From NCBI RefSeq assembly GCF_900182555.1, contig NZ_FXTH01000008.1, positions 1 to 64,000 on the forward strand: a stretch of 64,000 bases of DNA, in the 5' to 3' direction. A program made the translations under genes and the position numbers. Shown one piece after another: positions 27,772-36,862 of the stretch. The notes under the pieces were generated by a model. It worked only from the letters and a program-made list of their open reading frames with translations. It was not told the origin of the DNA and searched no databases. The stretch's first letter is position 1, and every line of letters begins with the position of its first letter. This DNA is from Fodinibius sediminis. GTDB lineage: Bacteria; Bacteroidota; Rhodothermia; Balneolales; Balneolaceae.

Positions 27772-28800
27772 TTACTGAACTTCCCAGGTATTGCCGCTGT
27801 GGAACAGCTCTTGGAGATTCTTGTAGCTGCTTTTTTTCTGTGATTGTTCAATAATGTTATGTAATTCCTCTTCAAAACTGGTGGATTCGGTATTTCTGAT
27901 TATTCCCATTGCGACTGGGAAATCGGGCAGCTGTAATTTGGCAAGAGCGATATGCTGCTGGGTTTCCTCTTCAGTGGCATCGTGAATGAGCGTGTTGGCG
28001 CTGTCTTTATCCTCAAGGCGCACCTTTTTCAATTTCATGCCGTCTATTTGAATGCCGAATTCATTTTGTTTGCCGAAAACCATCGGTTCGCCCTGCGTGA
28101 GAACCAGCTGATTTTCATCCTTGGTTTCCCTGTCGGTAAGCTTTTCATGGATGCCATCGGTAAAGATCACGCAGTTCTGCAGAACCTCGATTACGGATGT
28201 CCCTTTATGCCTGTAGGCCTCCATCATTACCTCGCCGAGCAATTGGGGACTTTTATCCGGAACGCGTGCGAAGAAAGTGGCACCGGCGCTAATTGCAAGT
28301 TCGCCAATATTGAAGGGAGGTTCGTAGCTGCCATAGGGCGCCGTCTTGGTTTTCATGCCTATGGGCGTGGTTGGGGACGACTGTCCCTTGGTCATACCAT
28401 AGATCTTGTTATTAAATATGATGATATTAATATCCAGATTTCTCCGGCAGGCATGTATAAAGTGATTGCCCCCAATTGCCATGCTGTCTCCGTCTCCCGA
28501 AACTACCCAGACACTTAAGTCGGGATTTGCAAGCTTGAGTCCGGTAGAGACCGCCGGCGCGCGCCCGTGGATAGAGTGAATGCCGTAGGTGTTGAGATAG
28601 TAGGGCAGACGGGATGAGCAGCCAATCCCTGAGATGCATACTATATCTTCCTTGGCATGATCCAGCTGGGTAAACGTTTTTTGCATCATCGAAAGAATCA
28701 TGTAGTCGCCGCACCCGGGACACCACTTTACATTCCGGTCACTTTTAAAATCCTTGACGGACAAAGGCTTTCCATTCTTTTTCCTTTTTTCGGTTTTCAT
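27772..28800 (-). CDS. korB: 2-oxoglutarate:ferredoxin oxidoreductase, beta (TPP) subunit
   Basis: The 342-residue subunit has the cluster-ligand motif KWCPGCGDY near the N-terminus, SGIGCSSRLPYY, and the thiamine-diphosphate fold motif GDGDSMAIGGNHFIHACRRN followed by the ligand stretch FNNKIYGMT. A cysteine later in the chain (LQNCVIF) could supply a further cluster ligand. The two-subunit layout with a fused gamma-alpha partner is that of mycobacterial and Bacteroidota KOR. The preferred substrate (2-oxoglutarate) is inferred from similarity to KOR and from the adjacent citrate synthase. Confidence 0.9.
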   Translation of the reverse strand: MKTEKRKKNGKPLSVKDFKSDRNVKWCPGCGDYMILSMMQKTFTQLDHAKEDIVCISGIGCSSRLPYYLNTYGIHSIHGRAPAVSTGLKLANPDLSVWVVSGDGDSMAIGGNHFIHACRRNLDINIIIFNNKIYGMTKGQSSPTTPIGMKTKTAPYGSYEPPFNIGELAISAGATFFARVPDKSPQLLGEVMMEAYRHKGTSVIEVLQNCVIFTDGIHEKLTDRETKDENQLVLTQGEPMVFGKQNEFGIQIDGMKLKKVRLEDKDSANTLIHDATEEETQQHIALAKLQLPDFPVAMGIIRNTESTSFEEELHNIIEQSQKKSSYKNLQELFHSGNTWEVQ

Positions 28801-28802
28801 AA

Positions 28803-30650
28803 CTAAGCCTCCAGTATCTTGATAATCTCAGATTTAATTTCGGAAGTGAAGAAAGGTTGTGCCTGATTTTTATTGAACTGTTCGTAGGTAAACATAGGCA
28901 GCTTTGTTCTCAGGTAATTAGCGAACTGACCGGTATTCAATTCACAGACCAGAATTCGATCGAATTTTTCAAATATTTCAGCGGTGTTTTCAGGAAGAGG
29001 AGAGAGGTAATTGAAATTGGTAAATCCAACATTTTCATGACCTTCTTCAAGAAGCTCTATAACAGCTGAATTTATAGCTCCGTAAGAACTTCCCCATCCT
29101 ACAACAAGCAGATTACCGGACTGGGCGCCTGTGATTTCCTGGCTGGGAAGTTTCTTAGCAACCCGGTCAATCTTTTCCTGCCGCAGGTGGACCATTTTTT
29201 CGTGATTTTCAGGATCATACGTTAAATGACCGCTAATATCCTCTTTTTCCAGGCCGCCAATGCGGTGTTCATACCCCTTTTCACCGGGGATTTTCCAGTA
29301 GCGGTTCAAAAATTCCGGATCACGCAGATAGGGAGCCCAATCTTCGGCCTCGCCTTCATATTCGGGAAGTTGAATATCCGGCAGTTCATCAAGCGAGGGT
29401 ATACGCCAGGGGCTTTTTCCGCTGGCGAGATAGGAATCGGACAGCAGAACAACCGGCGTCATGTGTTCCATTGCCACCCTGCACGCCTGATATCCGTAAA
29501 AGAAACAGTCGTCCGGGGAGCTTGCGGCCATTACAATCAGCGGAGCCTCACCGTGTCGACCATAAAGCGCTTGTGCCAGGTCGCCCTGTTCTGTCTTGGT
29601 TGGCAAACCCGTAGATGGGCCGGATCGCTGCACGTTGATAATTACCAGCGGAAGCTCAGCTATGACTGCCAGCCCCATGGCCTCGGTTTTTAACGATATG
29701 CCGGGGCCGGATGTGCTGGTGATGGACAGATTGCCTGCATACGAGGCACCGATGGCAGCACAGACCGCCGCAATCTCGTCCTCGGCCTGTAAGACAATGG
29801 CTCCCTGGTCCTTGCGGGCGGCAATTTCATGAAGAATTTCAGAGGCAGGAGTAATGGGATAAGAAGAAAGGGATAATTTCTTCCCGCTCTTTTCTGCGGC
29901 TGCCAGGGCCCCCCACGCAATTGCTGTGTTGCCATTTATATTCCTGTATGTGCCTTTGGGAAGATCCGCCGGGGGGATAACAATAGAGGCCGGGAGAACA
30001 TCGGTCGTTTCCGCAAAGTAATACCCCGCTTTCAGGGCCCGCATATTTGCCTGTATTACCTTGGGCTTTCCCTTGAATTTCTTTTCAAAGAAATCGATGG
30101 TCGGTTCCATCGGACGATTGAACAGGTGATAGACAATCCCCAGTGCAAACATATTTTTGCTTCTGGTTACGGACTGCATATCAAGTCCGAGATTCTTCAA
30201 AGCCTCTTTTGTAAGTGAGGATGCGGGGGCTGCAAGAACCTGATAATCTTCCAGGGATCCATCTTCCAGCGGATTCTCATCGTAATTTGCTTTCTTGAGA
30301 AATTTCTTTTTGAAATTATCACGGTCCGCAATGACGGTTCCGCCGGGTTTCAGAAATTTCAGATTGGCGGACAGTGCCGCCGGGTTCAGGGCAACTAAAA
30401 CGTCAACCTCATCGCCGGGCGTGTAGATTTCCGTACCGCCAATTTGAATTTGGAAACTTGAAACCCCGCCTATACTACCCTGTGGGGCTCGAATCTCAGC
30501 AGGGAAATCGGGAATGGTGGTAAGGTCATTACCCGCAGATCCGGATGACTGTGAAAAGATTTCGCCGGTCAGCTGCATCCCATCTCCGGAATCTCCCGAA
30601 AACCGGACAACTGCCTTTCTCATTTTCATTTTGGATTTAGTATCAGGCAT
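28803..30650 (-). CDS. korA: 2-oxoglutarate:ferredoxin oxidoreductase, fused gamma-alpha subunit
   Basis: Residues 10-200 are the gamma domain (VVRFSGDSGDGMQLTGEIFSQ) and residues 220-615 the alpha domain (SSYPITPASEILHEIA, LQAEDEIAAVCAAIGASYAG, TSTSGPGISLKTEAMGLA, GPSTGLPTKTEQGDL). The order gamma then alpha in one chain is normal for this KOR class. Several Met codons near the start (positions 1, 8, 10) leave the exact start open. It lies 2 bases upstream of korB. Together they oxidise a 2-oxoacid with CoA to the acyl-CoA and CO2, reducing ferredoxin; the most likely acceptor is the ferredoxin encoded 48 bases upstream. Confidence 0.9.
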   Translation of the reverse strand: MPDTKSKMKMRKAVVRFSGDSGDGMQLTGEIFSQSSGSAGNDLTTIPDFPAEIRAPQGSIGGVSSFQIQIGGTEIYTPGDEVDVLVALNPAALSANLKFLKPGGTVIADRDNFKKKFLKKANYDENPLEDGSLEDYQVLAAPASSLTKEALKNLGLDMQSVTRSKNMFALGIVYHLFNRPMEPTIDFFEKKFKGKPKVIQANMRALKAGYYFAETTDVLPASIVIPPADLPKGTYRNINGNTAIAWGALAAAEKSGKKLSLSSYPITPASEILHEIAARKDQGAIVLQAEDEIAAVCAAIGASYAGNLSITSTSGPGISLKTEAMGLAVIAELPLVIINVQRSGPSTGLPTKTEQGDLAQALYGRHGEAPLIVMAASSPDDCFFYGYQACRVAMEHMTPVVLLSDSYLASGKSPWRIPSLDELPDIQLPEYEGEAEDWAPYLRDPEFLNRYWKIPGEKGYEHRIGGLEKEDISGHLTYDPENHEKMVHLRQEKIDRVAKKLPSQEITGAQSGNLLVVGWGSSYGAINSAVIELLEEGHENVGFTNFNYLSPLPENTAEIFEKFDRILVCELNTGQFANYLRTKLPMFTYEQFNKNQAQPFFTSEIKSEIIKILEA

Positions 30651-30698
30651 GGGGTCAAATTTTATATTTCCAATCTCAGTTTAGCTCGTGAGGGCCTG

Positions 30699-31052
30699 TT
30701 AGGCCTCGTGCAGAAACGTCTGCCGCTCCAGTAGCGCATCCTCGGTTTCGTCATGTTCCGGATGAACGATAATGCATTCGGGAACCGGGCAGAACGCAAG
30801 GCACTGCTCTTCGTCGTGGAAGCCCTTGCACTCGGTACATTTGTCAGGAACGATGAAATAGAAGTCGTCGGAGAGCGGCTCTTGCATCTCGTCGGCATCA
30901 ACTTCTTCACCGTTCATTAAGGTAACAGTGCCTTCAAGGCTGGTGCCTTCCGCCATTGACCATTCCATGCCCGGCTCATAAATGGCTTGATTGGGACATT
31001 CCGGTTCGCAGGCGGCGCAATTGATGCAGGTCTCGGTAATTGAAAGTGCCAT
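30699..31052 (-). CDS. 2[4Fe-4S] ferredoxin with a long inter-cluster insert, copy 1
   Basis: Cysteines 9, 12, 15 and 19 (CINCAACEPECP) and 72, 75, 84 and 88 (CTECKG, then CLAFCP) make two cluster sites. The second has the C-x2-C-x8-C-x3-C spacing of the Alvin/YfhL-type ferredoxins. About 50 residues lie between the sites, against roughly 20 in ordinary bacterial ferredoxins, and this stretch is acidic (NGEEVDADEMQEPLSDD). An extra Cys93 follows. The gene sits just upstream of korA on the same strand, so it is the best candidate for the KOR electron acceptor. Its paralogue at 36863-37222 has identical cysteine spacing. Confidence 0.9.
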   Translation of the reverse strand: MALSITETCINCAACEPECPNQAIYEPGMEWSMAEGTSLEGTVTLMNGEEVDADEMQEPLSDDFYFIVPDKCTECKGFHDEEQCLAFCPVPECIIVHPEHDETEDALLERQTFLHEA

Positions 31053-31113
31053 AATGGTATGCTTTAATGAATGTGAGGGTTAGAGATATCAGGATGAACG
31101 TCAATGTTGGTTA

Positions 31114-31131
31114 ATTATAGATATTTAGACA
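31114..31131. promoter_or_regulatory. Shared motif copy upstream of the first ferredoxin
   Basis: ATTATAGATATTTAGACA on the plus strand; read towards the gene (minus strand) it is TGTCTAAATATCTATAAT. It lies 62-79 bases upstream of the ferredoxin start. Beyond the core, this copy and that upstream of the second ferredoxin also share an adjoining AAAACTC element (31133-31139 here, one base different in spacing), which makes the similarity hard to ascribe to AT-richness alone. Confidence 0.55.
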
Positions 31132-31256
31132 AAAAACTCTAATTTAATGTAGCTAAATTCGAAATCTCTTACAACTTCTAGTCGAAAAATTTGGAAAAAA
31201 ATTTTCAAGAGCCTGTCACCGACGTTGGTGGACCGTTTTGACGAAGGGACACAGGC

Positions 31257-32264
31257 CTAGCGAATATCATCCGGGTTAAACCCCTGAAGCGTTTTGATAT
31301 AATTTGCTCGTTCAAATGCCCCAGGGTCCGCTACCGAAGCAGAGCTCATTGCCCCCTTCATTTCTGATATTGATTCATACCCTTTGTCTTCCATGAATTC
31401 GGCTATACCGTCCAGAATATTCTGCAGGGTTTCAATACCTTCCCTGATCAGTACAGACGCCATCATGGTCACATCGGCGCCCGCCAGTATCATTTTTACA
31501 ACATCTTCTGCGGTATGAATGCCGGTTGTCGCCGCAAGGCTGCCCGAGAGGTGCGGTCGCAGCATCGCAATCCATCGCAGCGGCAGCCGTTTTTCAAAAC
31601 TGCTGCTCAGTTCCAGACTCGGTTTTACCTCCAGATTTTCAAGGTCGATATCCGGTTGGTAGAACCGGTTAAATAGAACGAGACCGTCGGCGCCGGCCTT
31701 TTCCAGCTGAACCGCCATGTTGGCAAATGAACTGAAATAGGGTGCCAGCTTTACTGCGATCGGAATACGGATGTTTTGTTTGACGGTTTTAATATCATGG
31801 AGGTATTGTTGCTCAACTTCTTCTGAGCTCAGCGAAGGATCTGCCGCAATATAATAGATGTTCAGTTCCAGTGCGTCGGCGCCGGCCTGTTCCATCTTTT
31901 CCGCATAAGACATCCATCCGCCTTTAGAAACGCCATTCAGGCTTGCTATCACGGGAATGTCGACAGTATTTTTTAATATCTGGATATGCGCAAGATAATC
32001 TTCAGCGTGCAGGTTGTGATAAACGCCGGGATCAGGAAAATAGCTGAGTGCCTCGGCGTGACCTTCGCTGGAGCGTGTTAGAATATGATCCAGTGCCTGG
32101 TTTTCGCGATTAATCTGTTCCTCAAAGAGGGAATACATTACGACAGCAGACGCACCCGCATCCTCCATCTCTTTGACACGGTCTACTTCGTTCGAAAGCG
32201 GAGAGGCGGAAGGTACCAGGGGATTTTTTAAAGAAAGTCCAAGATATTCGGTTTCCAGGTTCAT
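31257..32264 (-). CDS. Dihydroorotate-dehydrogenase-like FMN protein, partner of the pyruvate oxidoreductase
   Basis: A 335-residue TIM-barrel flavoprotein beginning LETEYLGLSLKNPLVPSASP, with phosphate-binding segments TTGIHTAEDVVKMILAGAD and MMASVLIREG. It lacks the PyrD-specific context, and proteins of this exact type are commonly found next to nifJ, where their reaction is unknown to me. It follows nifJ with a 60-base gap on the same strand. An electron-transfer role with pyruvate oxidation is more likely than pyrimidine synthesis, but this is inference. Confidence 0.85.
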   Translation of the reverse strand: MNLETEYLGLSLKNPLVPSASPLSNEVDRVKEMEDAGASAVVMYSLFEEQINRENQALDHILTRSSEGHAEALSYFPDPGVYHNLHAEDYLAHIQILKNTVDIPVIASLNGVSKGGWMSYAEKMEQAGADALELNIYYIAADPSLSSEEVEQQYLHDIKTVKQNIRIPIAVKLAPYFSSFANMAVQLEKAGADGLVLFNRFYQPDIDLENLEVKPSLELSSSFEKRLPLRWIAMLRPHLSGSLAATTGIHTAEDVVKMILAGADVTMMASVLIREGIETLQNILDGIAEFMEDKGYESISEMKGAMSSASVADPGAFERANYIKTLQGFNPDDIR

Positions 32265-32324
32265 CGATTTGAGATTTGTTATAGTTCTACATTTCTATTT
32301 ATTAGCATCAGCATAAGAATTCAC

Positions 32325-35300
32325 TCATTTCTTATCGGTACTCCCATTAGGTTCATAGACCGATACCATCTGTTCATACACCTTCCATCGCTCGTTTACT
32401 TCTTTCTGAGCCCGCTTCATGAGTTTCTTGGCTGCGCCCGGCTTCGATTTTGACAGCATCAGGTAGCGCATTTCATTGTATGCATACTCTTCCAGCGATA
32501 TTTTGGGTGCTTTGGAATCCAGCTGGAACGGGTTCTCTCCTGCATCCATTTTCAGCGGATCGAATCGGAAGAGCGGCCAGTAACCGGAATCAACGGCGAG
32601 CTTCTGCTGATTAAGCCCGTACTTCATATCGTAGCCGTGAGCGATGCAGTGGCTGTAGGCGATAATGATAGACGGTCCGGGATAACGCTCGGCTTCCATA
32701 ATGGCCTTCATGGTCTGCCTGTCGTTTGAACCCAGGGCGATTCGAGCCACATAGGCATTGCCGGTGGAAACAGACATCAAGCCGAGATCTTTTTTAGATG
32801 TTCGCTTTCCAGAAGCGGCAAATTTTGCAACTGCACCAAGTGGCGTAGCCTTGGAGCACTGGCCGCCGGTGTTGGAGTAGACTTCGGTATCCATTACCAG
32901 AATATTGACATCGCGTCCGCTTGCCAGCACATGATCGAGTCCGCCGTAGCCGATATCATATGCCCAGCCGTCTCCGCCGAAGATCCAGACACTCTTTCGA
33001 ACAAGATAGTCAGCTATGCTTAGAAGCAGTTTTGCGTTTTTGTGGACCGAAGATTCAAGCTGTTTCTTCAGGCGCGCAACTCGGATTCGCTGCTCGAAAA
33101 TGCCCGGCTCGGTGGTTTGATCTGCGTTGAGGATATCATCCTTTAATCCGGGGTCGATATCATCGCCCATGGACTGCAGCAGCTCCCGGGCCTGTGCTTC
33201 CTGTTTGTCGATTGTGAGCCGGAAACCGAGACCGAATTCTGCGTTATCCTCGAACAGGGAGTTAGACCAGGCCGGGCCGTATCCATCGGCGTTGGTGGTG
33301 TAGGGGGTGGCCGGCAGGTTGCCTCCGTATATGGAGGAACAACCCGTGGCGTTGGCAATAACCATGCGGTCGCCGTACAGCTGGGTAATGAGTTTGATAT
33401 AGGGCGTTTCGCCGCATCCGGCACAAGCACCGGAAAACTCAAAAAGCGGCTCGAGAAATTGCGAACCTTTTACGGTTTCTTGCTTGATTTCCGAACGGTC
33501 ATACTCCGGAAGGCCGACAAAGAAATTCCAGTTTTCAATTTCCTGTTCCAGCAGCGGCTGGACGGCTTCCATATTGAGTGCCTTTCGCCCCACCTGCTGG
33601 CGATCTTTGACCGGACATACCTCCACGCAAAGCTCGCATCCGGTACAGTCTTCGGGAGACACCTGAACGCTGACTTTCGTATTATCCGGCCATTCGCGGC
33701 CGCGGGCATCCATGTATTTAAAGAGTTCGGGCGCATCCGCCGCAAGATCACCGTCGAAGGCCTTCATGCGTATGACCGCGTGGGGACATACCAGGGCACA
33801 TTTTCCGCATTGAATACAGATGTCGGGATCCAGCACGGGAATTTCCTGAGCAATATTTCTTTTTTCCCACTTGGTGGTTCCGGTGGGGAAGGTGCCGTCC
33901 GGTTCGAAGGCACTTACCGGCAGGTCATCGCCGTTGCCGGCTATAATTTCACCGATGACCTTCTGCACATAGTCGGGCGCTTCCGCGGGAACGGCAGGCC
34001 GCATTTCAATATTTGAGGTTACCTTCTTCGGCACTTCTATGTGGTGGAGATTTTCAATGGAGTTGTCCACGGCGGCGTAGTTGCTCTGAAGCACTTTTTC
34101 GCCCTTGCTGCCATAAGCCTTCCTGATGCCCTCCTTGATCAGAAGGATGGCCTTTTCTCGGGGAAGAATATTGGAGATGGCGAAGAAACAGGTCTGCATC
34201 ACGGTGTTGATACGTGTGCCCATACCGTTTTTGCGCGCCACTTTATAGGCGTCAATGCTGTAGAAATCCAGATTCTTGTCAATAATCTGCTGCTGCACCT
34301 TTTCGGGAAGGTTATCCCATACCTCGTCGCGACCGTAGGGAGCGTTCAACAGGAACGTAGCACCCTCACGTGCATTATCCAGCATATCGAGGCGGTCGAG
34401 AAACTGCGACTGGTGACAGGCCACGAAGTCTGCCTTGTCGATCAAATAGGCTGAGTGTATGGGCTTCGGACCAAACCGCAGGTGAGAAACCGTAGTGGCT
34501 CCGGATTTTTTGGAGTCATAGACAAAATAGCCCTGCGCGTAGTTGTCGGTGTTGTCGCCGATGATTTTAATGGAATTCTTATTGGCACTTACCGTACCGT
34601 CGGACCCCAACCCATAGAACAAGCCTTCAAATCTGTCTGCATCTGTTTTCAGGCCGTTTTCTTCAACTTTCAGGCTGGTGTGGGTAATGTCATCGTGGAT
34701 ACCGATGGTGAAGTGGTTCTTCGGTTTGTTCTCTTCAAGTTCATCAAAAATGCGTTTGACCATCGAAGGCGTGAATTCCTTGGAGGAAAGTCCATATCGG
34801 CCGTTAATTACTTTGGGGTTGGATTCAAATGGTTTCCAGTTTTCAATTTGATTCTCGTAGAGGCTGGCAAGCACATCATTATATAGCGGTTCGCCCGGGC
34901 TCCCCGGCTCCTTGGTGCGATCCATCACCGCAATACCGCTAACACTTTCGGGTAACGACTGGATCAGGTGAGTCATGCTGAAAGGACGGAAAAGGCGAAC
35001 TTTAACCAGGCCCACTTTTTCGCCGTCACTATTAAGCCTGTCTACCGTTTCATGAGCCGTTTCCGCTCCGGATCCCATCAGAATGATCACCCGTTCTGCA
35101 TCTTCCGGTCCGTGATATTGAAACAGCTGATATTCACGTCCGGTAAGGTCTGCGAAGGTATCCATGGTTTTTTGAACGATAGACGGGCAATGATTATAGT
35201 AGCTGTTCACTGTTTCACGGGCTTGGAAAAATACATCCGGGTTCTGTGCGGTGCCGCGAAGAACGGGATCATCCGGGGTAAGTGCCCGGTTTCTGTGATC

Positions 35301-35903
35301 GATAATCCATTGATCGTCTATCATTTCAGCCATTACATCCGTCGGGATTTGCTGGATCTTCTGTACTTCATGGGAGGTCCGGAATCCATCAAAGAAATGA
35401 ACGAAGGGGATGCGCGATTCGAGCGTGGCCGCATGGGCGATCATGGCTATATCCATCGCTTCTTGCACACTGTTGGAGCTTAGCATGCCCATTCCTGTAA
35501 GTCTCGCTGTCATAGAGTCGCTATGGTCACCGAAAATGGACAGGGCGTGGGTGGCAACGGTTCTGGAAGCTACATGCACCACGGCTGGTGTAAGCTCCCC
35601 GGCTATTTTATAAAGGTTGGGCAGCATTAGCAGCAATCCCTGAGAAGCGGTGAAGGTAGACGTCAAAGCTCCGGTCTGCAGTGCCCCGTGCATGGTACCG
35701 GCGGCGCCTCCTTCGCTTTGCAATTCCACAACATCGGGGATGGTTCCCCAGATGTTTTTCTGTCCCCTCATGCTCCATTCGTCTGCCCACTCACCCATTG
35801 GTGAGGCGGGAGTAATGGGATAAATGGCAACAATTTCGCTGAGATTATGTGCAACGTAGGCCGCTGCCTGATTGGCATCGATGGTTAGTTGTTTGTTTGA
35901 CAC
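32325..35903 (-). CDS. nifJ: Pyruvate:ferredoxin (flavodoxin) oxidoreductase, single chain
   Basis: At 1192 residues it is a full-length homodimer-type enzyme. Seen in order: domain I with YPITPASPMGEWADEWS and the substrate-loop region; the gamma-like domain near 420-630 (RFGPKPIHSAYLI); two [4Fe-4S] sites near residue 697 (CIQCGKCALVCP) and 752 (CTGCELCVEVCP); then the proximal-cluster and TPP domain with CAGCGETPY near 826, NATGCSSIYGGNLP, and GGDGWAYDIGYGGLDH near 981. It converts pyruvate plus CoA to acetyl-CoA and CO2 and reduces ferredoxin. It starts with GTG, preceded by a strong AAGGAGGAGC site, and lies 28 bases downstream of the Rrf2 gene at 35932. Confidence 0.95.
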   Translation of the reverse strand: MSNKQLTIDANQAAAYVAHNLSEIVAIYPITPASPMGEWADEWSMRGQKNIWGTIPDVVELQSEGGAAGTMHGALQTGALTSTFTASQGLLLMLPNLYKIAGELTPAVVHVASRTVATHALSIFGDHSDSMTARLTGMGMLSSNSVQEAMDIAMIAHAATLESRIPFVHFFDGFRTSHEVQKIQQIPTDVMAEMIDDQWIIDHRNRALTPDDPVLRGTAQNPDVFFQARETVNSYYNHCPSIVQKTMDTFADLTGREYQLFQYHGPEDAERVIILMGSGAETAHETVDRLNSDGEKVGLVKVRLFRPFSMTHLIQSLPESVSGIAVMDRTKEPGSPGEPLYNDVLASLYENQIENWKPFESNPKVINGRYGLSSKEFTPSMVKRIFDELEENKPKNHFTIGIHDDITHTSLKVEENGLKTDADRFEGLFYGLGSDGTVSANKNSIKIIGDNTDNYAQGYFVYDSKKSGATTVSHLRFGPKPIHSAYLIDKADFVACHQSQFLDRLDMLDNAREGATFLLNAPYGRDEVWDNLPEKVQQQIIDKNLDFYSIDAYKVARKNGMGTRINTVMQTCFFAISNILPREKAILLIKEGIRKAYGSKGEKVLQSNYAAVDNSIENLHHIEVPKKVTSNIEMRPAVPAEAPDYVQKVIGEIIAGNGDDLPVSAFEPDGTFPTGTTKWEKRNIAQEIPVLDPDICIQCGKCALVCPHAVIRMKAFDGDLAADAPELFKYMDARGREWPDNTKVSVQVSPEDCTGCELCVEVCPVKDRQQVGRKALNMEAVQPLLEQEIENWNFFVGLPEYDRSEIKQETVKGSQFLEPLFEFSGACAGCGETPYIKLITQLYGDRMVIANATGCSSIYGGNLPATPYTTNADGYGPAWSNSLFEDNAEFGLGFRLTIDKQEAQARELLQSMGDDIDPGLKDDILNADQTTEPGIFEQRIRVARLKKQLESSVHKNAKLLLSIADYLVRKSVWIFGGDGWAYDIGYGGLDHVLASGRDVNILVMDTEVYSNTGGQCSKATPLGAVAKFAASGKRTSKKDLGLMSVSTGNAYVARIALGSNDRQTMKAIMEAERYPGPSIIIAYSHCIAHGYDMKYGLNQQKLAVDSGYWPLFRFDPLKMDAGENPFQLDSKAPKISLEEYAYNEMRYLMLSKSKPGAAKKLMKRAQKEVNERWKVYEQMVSVYEPNGSTDKK

Positions 35904-35931
35904 GGTTGCTCCTCCTTATATCACGTTCAAA

Positions 35932-36381
35932 TTATTTTTCTGATGGTTTTACAATTTCTCCCATGCTCTGTCCATTCTTGATCTCCTCATTCAGCGCGAT
36001 CAGTGTTTTCTCTTTAAAAAGTTCGTATACCCGGTCGCGTATTTTTTTGTAGTCGCTATGGATGGGACATGCTTTATCAGGATTGCATTTCCGAAATCCA
36101 ATGCCGCACTGATCAAAAATATCCAGCCCGTCTATGGCCTCCACGATTTCGAGCAGGCAAATTTCATCGGCGGAACGATTCAGCTTATATCCGCCGGTAG
36201 GTCCTTTCATGGAAACCAGCAGCTTGTGTTTTACCAGCAGCTGCAAAATTTTGCTTAGAAAATGCTTGGGAATGTTCTGTTCAGCCGCAATCTCGTTGAG
36301 ATCCACATTCTTCTCTTCCGTTGAATGCAGTGCGATATAAAACATGGCTTGCAAACCGTAGTGGCACGATGCTGAGAACAT
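35932..36381 (-). CDS. Rrf2-family Fe-S regulator, IscR/NsrR-like, copy 1
   Basis: A 149-residue winged-helix protein: N-terminal DNA-binding domain (YGLQAMFYIALHS, NIPKHFLSKILQLLVKHKLL, KGPTGGYKL), a linker helix, then candidate cluster ligands Cys92, Cys99, Cys105 and His108 (CGIGFRKC, ACPIH). The positions are close to those in IscR (92, 98, 104 and 107). This indicates a redox-, oxygen-, NO- or Fe-S-status sensor. It is directly followed by nifJ and preceded by the second ferredoxin unit, so it probably controls its own operon. A GGGAG site precedes the ATG. It is about two-thirds identical by eye to copy 2 (37372-37824). Confidence 0.92.
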   Translation of the reverse strand: MFSASCHYGLQAMFYIALHSTEEKNVDLNEIAAEQNIPKHFLSKILQLLVKHKLLVSMKGPTGGYKLNRSADEICLLEIVEAIDGLDIFDQCGIGFRKCNPDKACPIHSDYKKIRDRVYELFKEKTLIALNEEIKNGQSMGEIVKPSEK

Positions 36382-36396
36382 TGCTCCCTAATTTTG

Positions 36397-36795
36397 TTAA
36401 TGTTGTGATCCGGGCGGTTCAAGATAGCAGGACGGATAGTATGCAACGCCTTTGCCGCATGGCTCTGTAGGGCCGGTCGGTGAATCTCCGGCTTCCATAT
36501 AATTACCGGGCTTGTCAGAATCGCATCCGTGTTGCAGTGGGAGGCAGACAATGGGCTTGAGATCTCTGCTAAGGTGAATAAGCTGCTTTCCGGTGCTGTA
36601 TTGTCGGGTATGTTTACGAAAATAGTTAAGGAAGCCCGTACCGTCGCGATCCAGTATTCTTGTCCCTTTGATCATCTCTTCAAATATCCGCTCATGTGAA
36701 TAGGTCCCTACGTAAAGGGAAATAAGCCCGTATAGATGGCTTGCCGTGATGTTACGGTGATTATTCCGGTTTTGTTTTTTTATACCAATATCCAT
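36397..36795 (-). CDS. Hypothetical protein between ferredoxin 2 and Rrf2 copy 1
   Basis: An unrecognised 132-residue soluble-looking protein. The middle (ISLYVGTYSHERIFEEMI, LNYFRKHTRQYSTGKQLIHL) reads like real protein, and four cysteines (84, 91, 113 and 123) are spread over the second half, which is Pro/Gly-rich. It lies on the same strand as its neighbours, 67 bases after the ferredoxin gene and 15 before the Rrf2 gene, so an operon is plausible. The gene call is moderate because no family supports it. Confidence 0.45.
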   Translation of the reverse strand: MDIGIKKQNRNNHRNITASHLYGLISLYVGTYSHERIFEEMIKGTRILDRDGTGFLNYFRKHTRQYSTGKQLIHLSRDLKPIVCLPLQHGCDSDKPGNYMEAGDSPTGPTEPCGKGVAYYPSCYLEPPGSQH

Positions 36796-36862
36796 GGCAG
36801 CATTATTCGGGATTCAGTGATTACTTATTTTGCAATAAAAATGGTTTTCAGCCGGCCGGTTG

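Noticed and set aside
31196-31259. GCCTGT...ACAGGC arms around the stop of the DHOD-like gene as a terminator
   Set aside because: The loop exceeds 40 bases and one arm overlaps the coding end; too weak to report.
33459-34016. 185-codon plus-strand frame inside nifJ
   Set aside because: It lies opposite the two [4Fe-4S] motifs of the pyruvate enzyme and has no independent support.
36255-36551. 98-codon minus-strand frame across the Rrf2 start
   Set aside because: It overlaps the Rrf2 gene in another frame and the better-placed 132-codon frame; no support.
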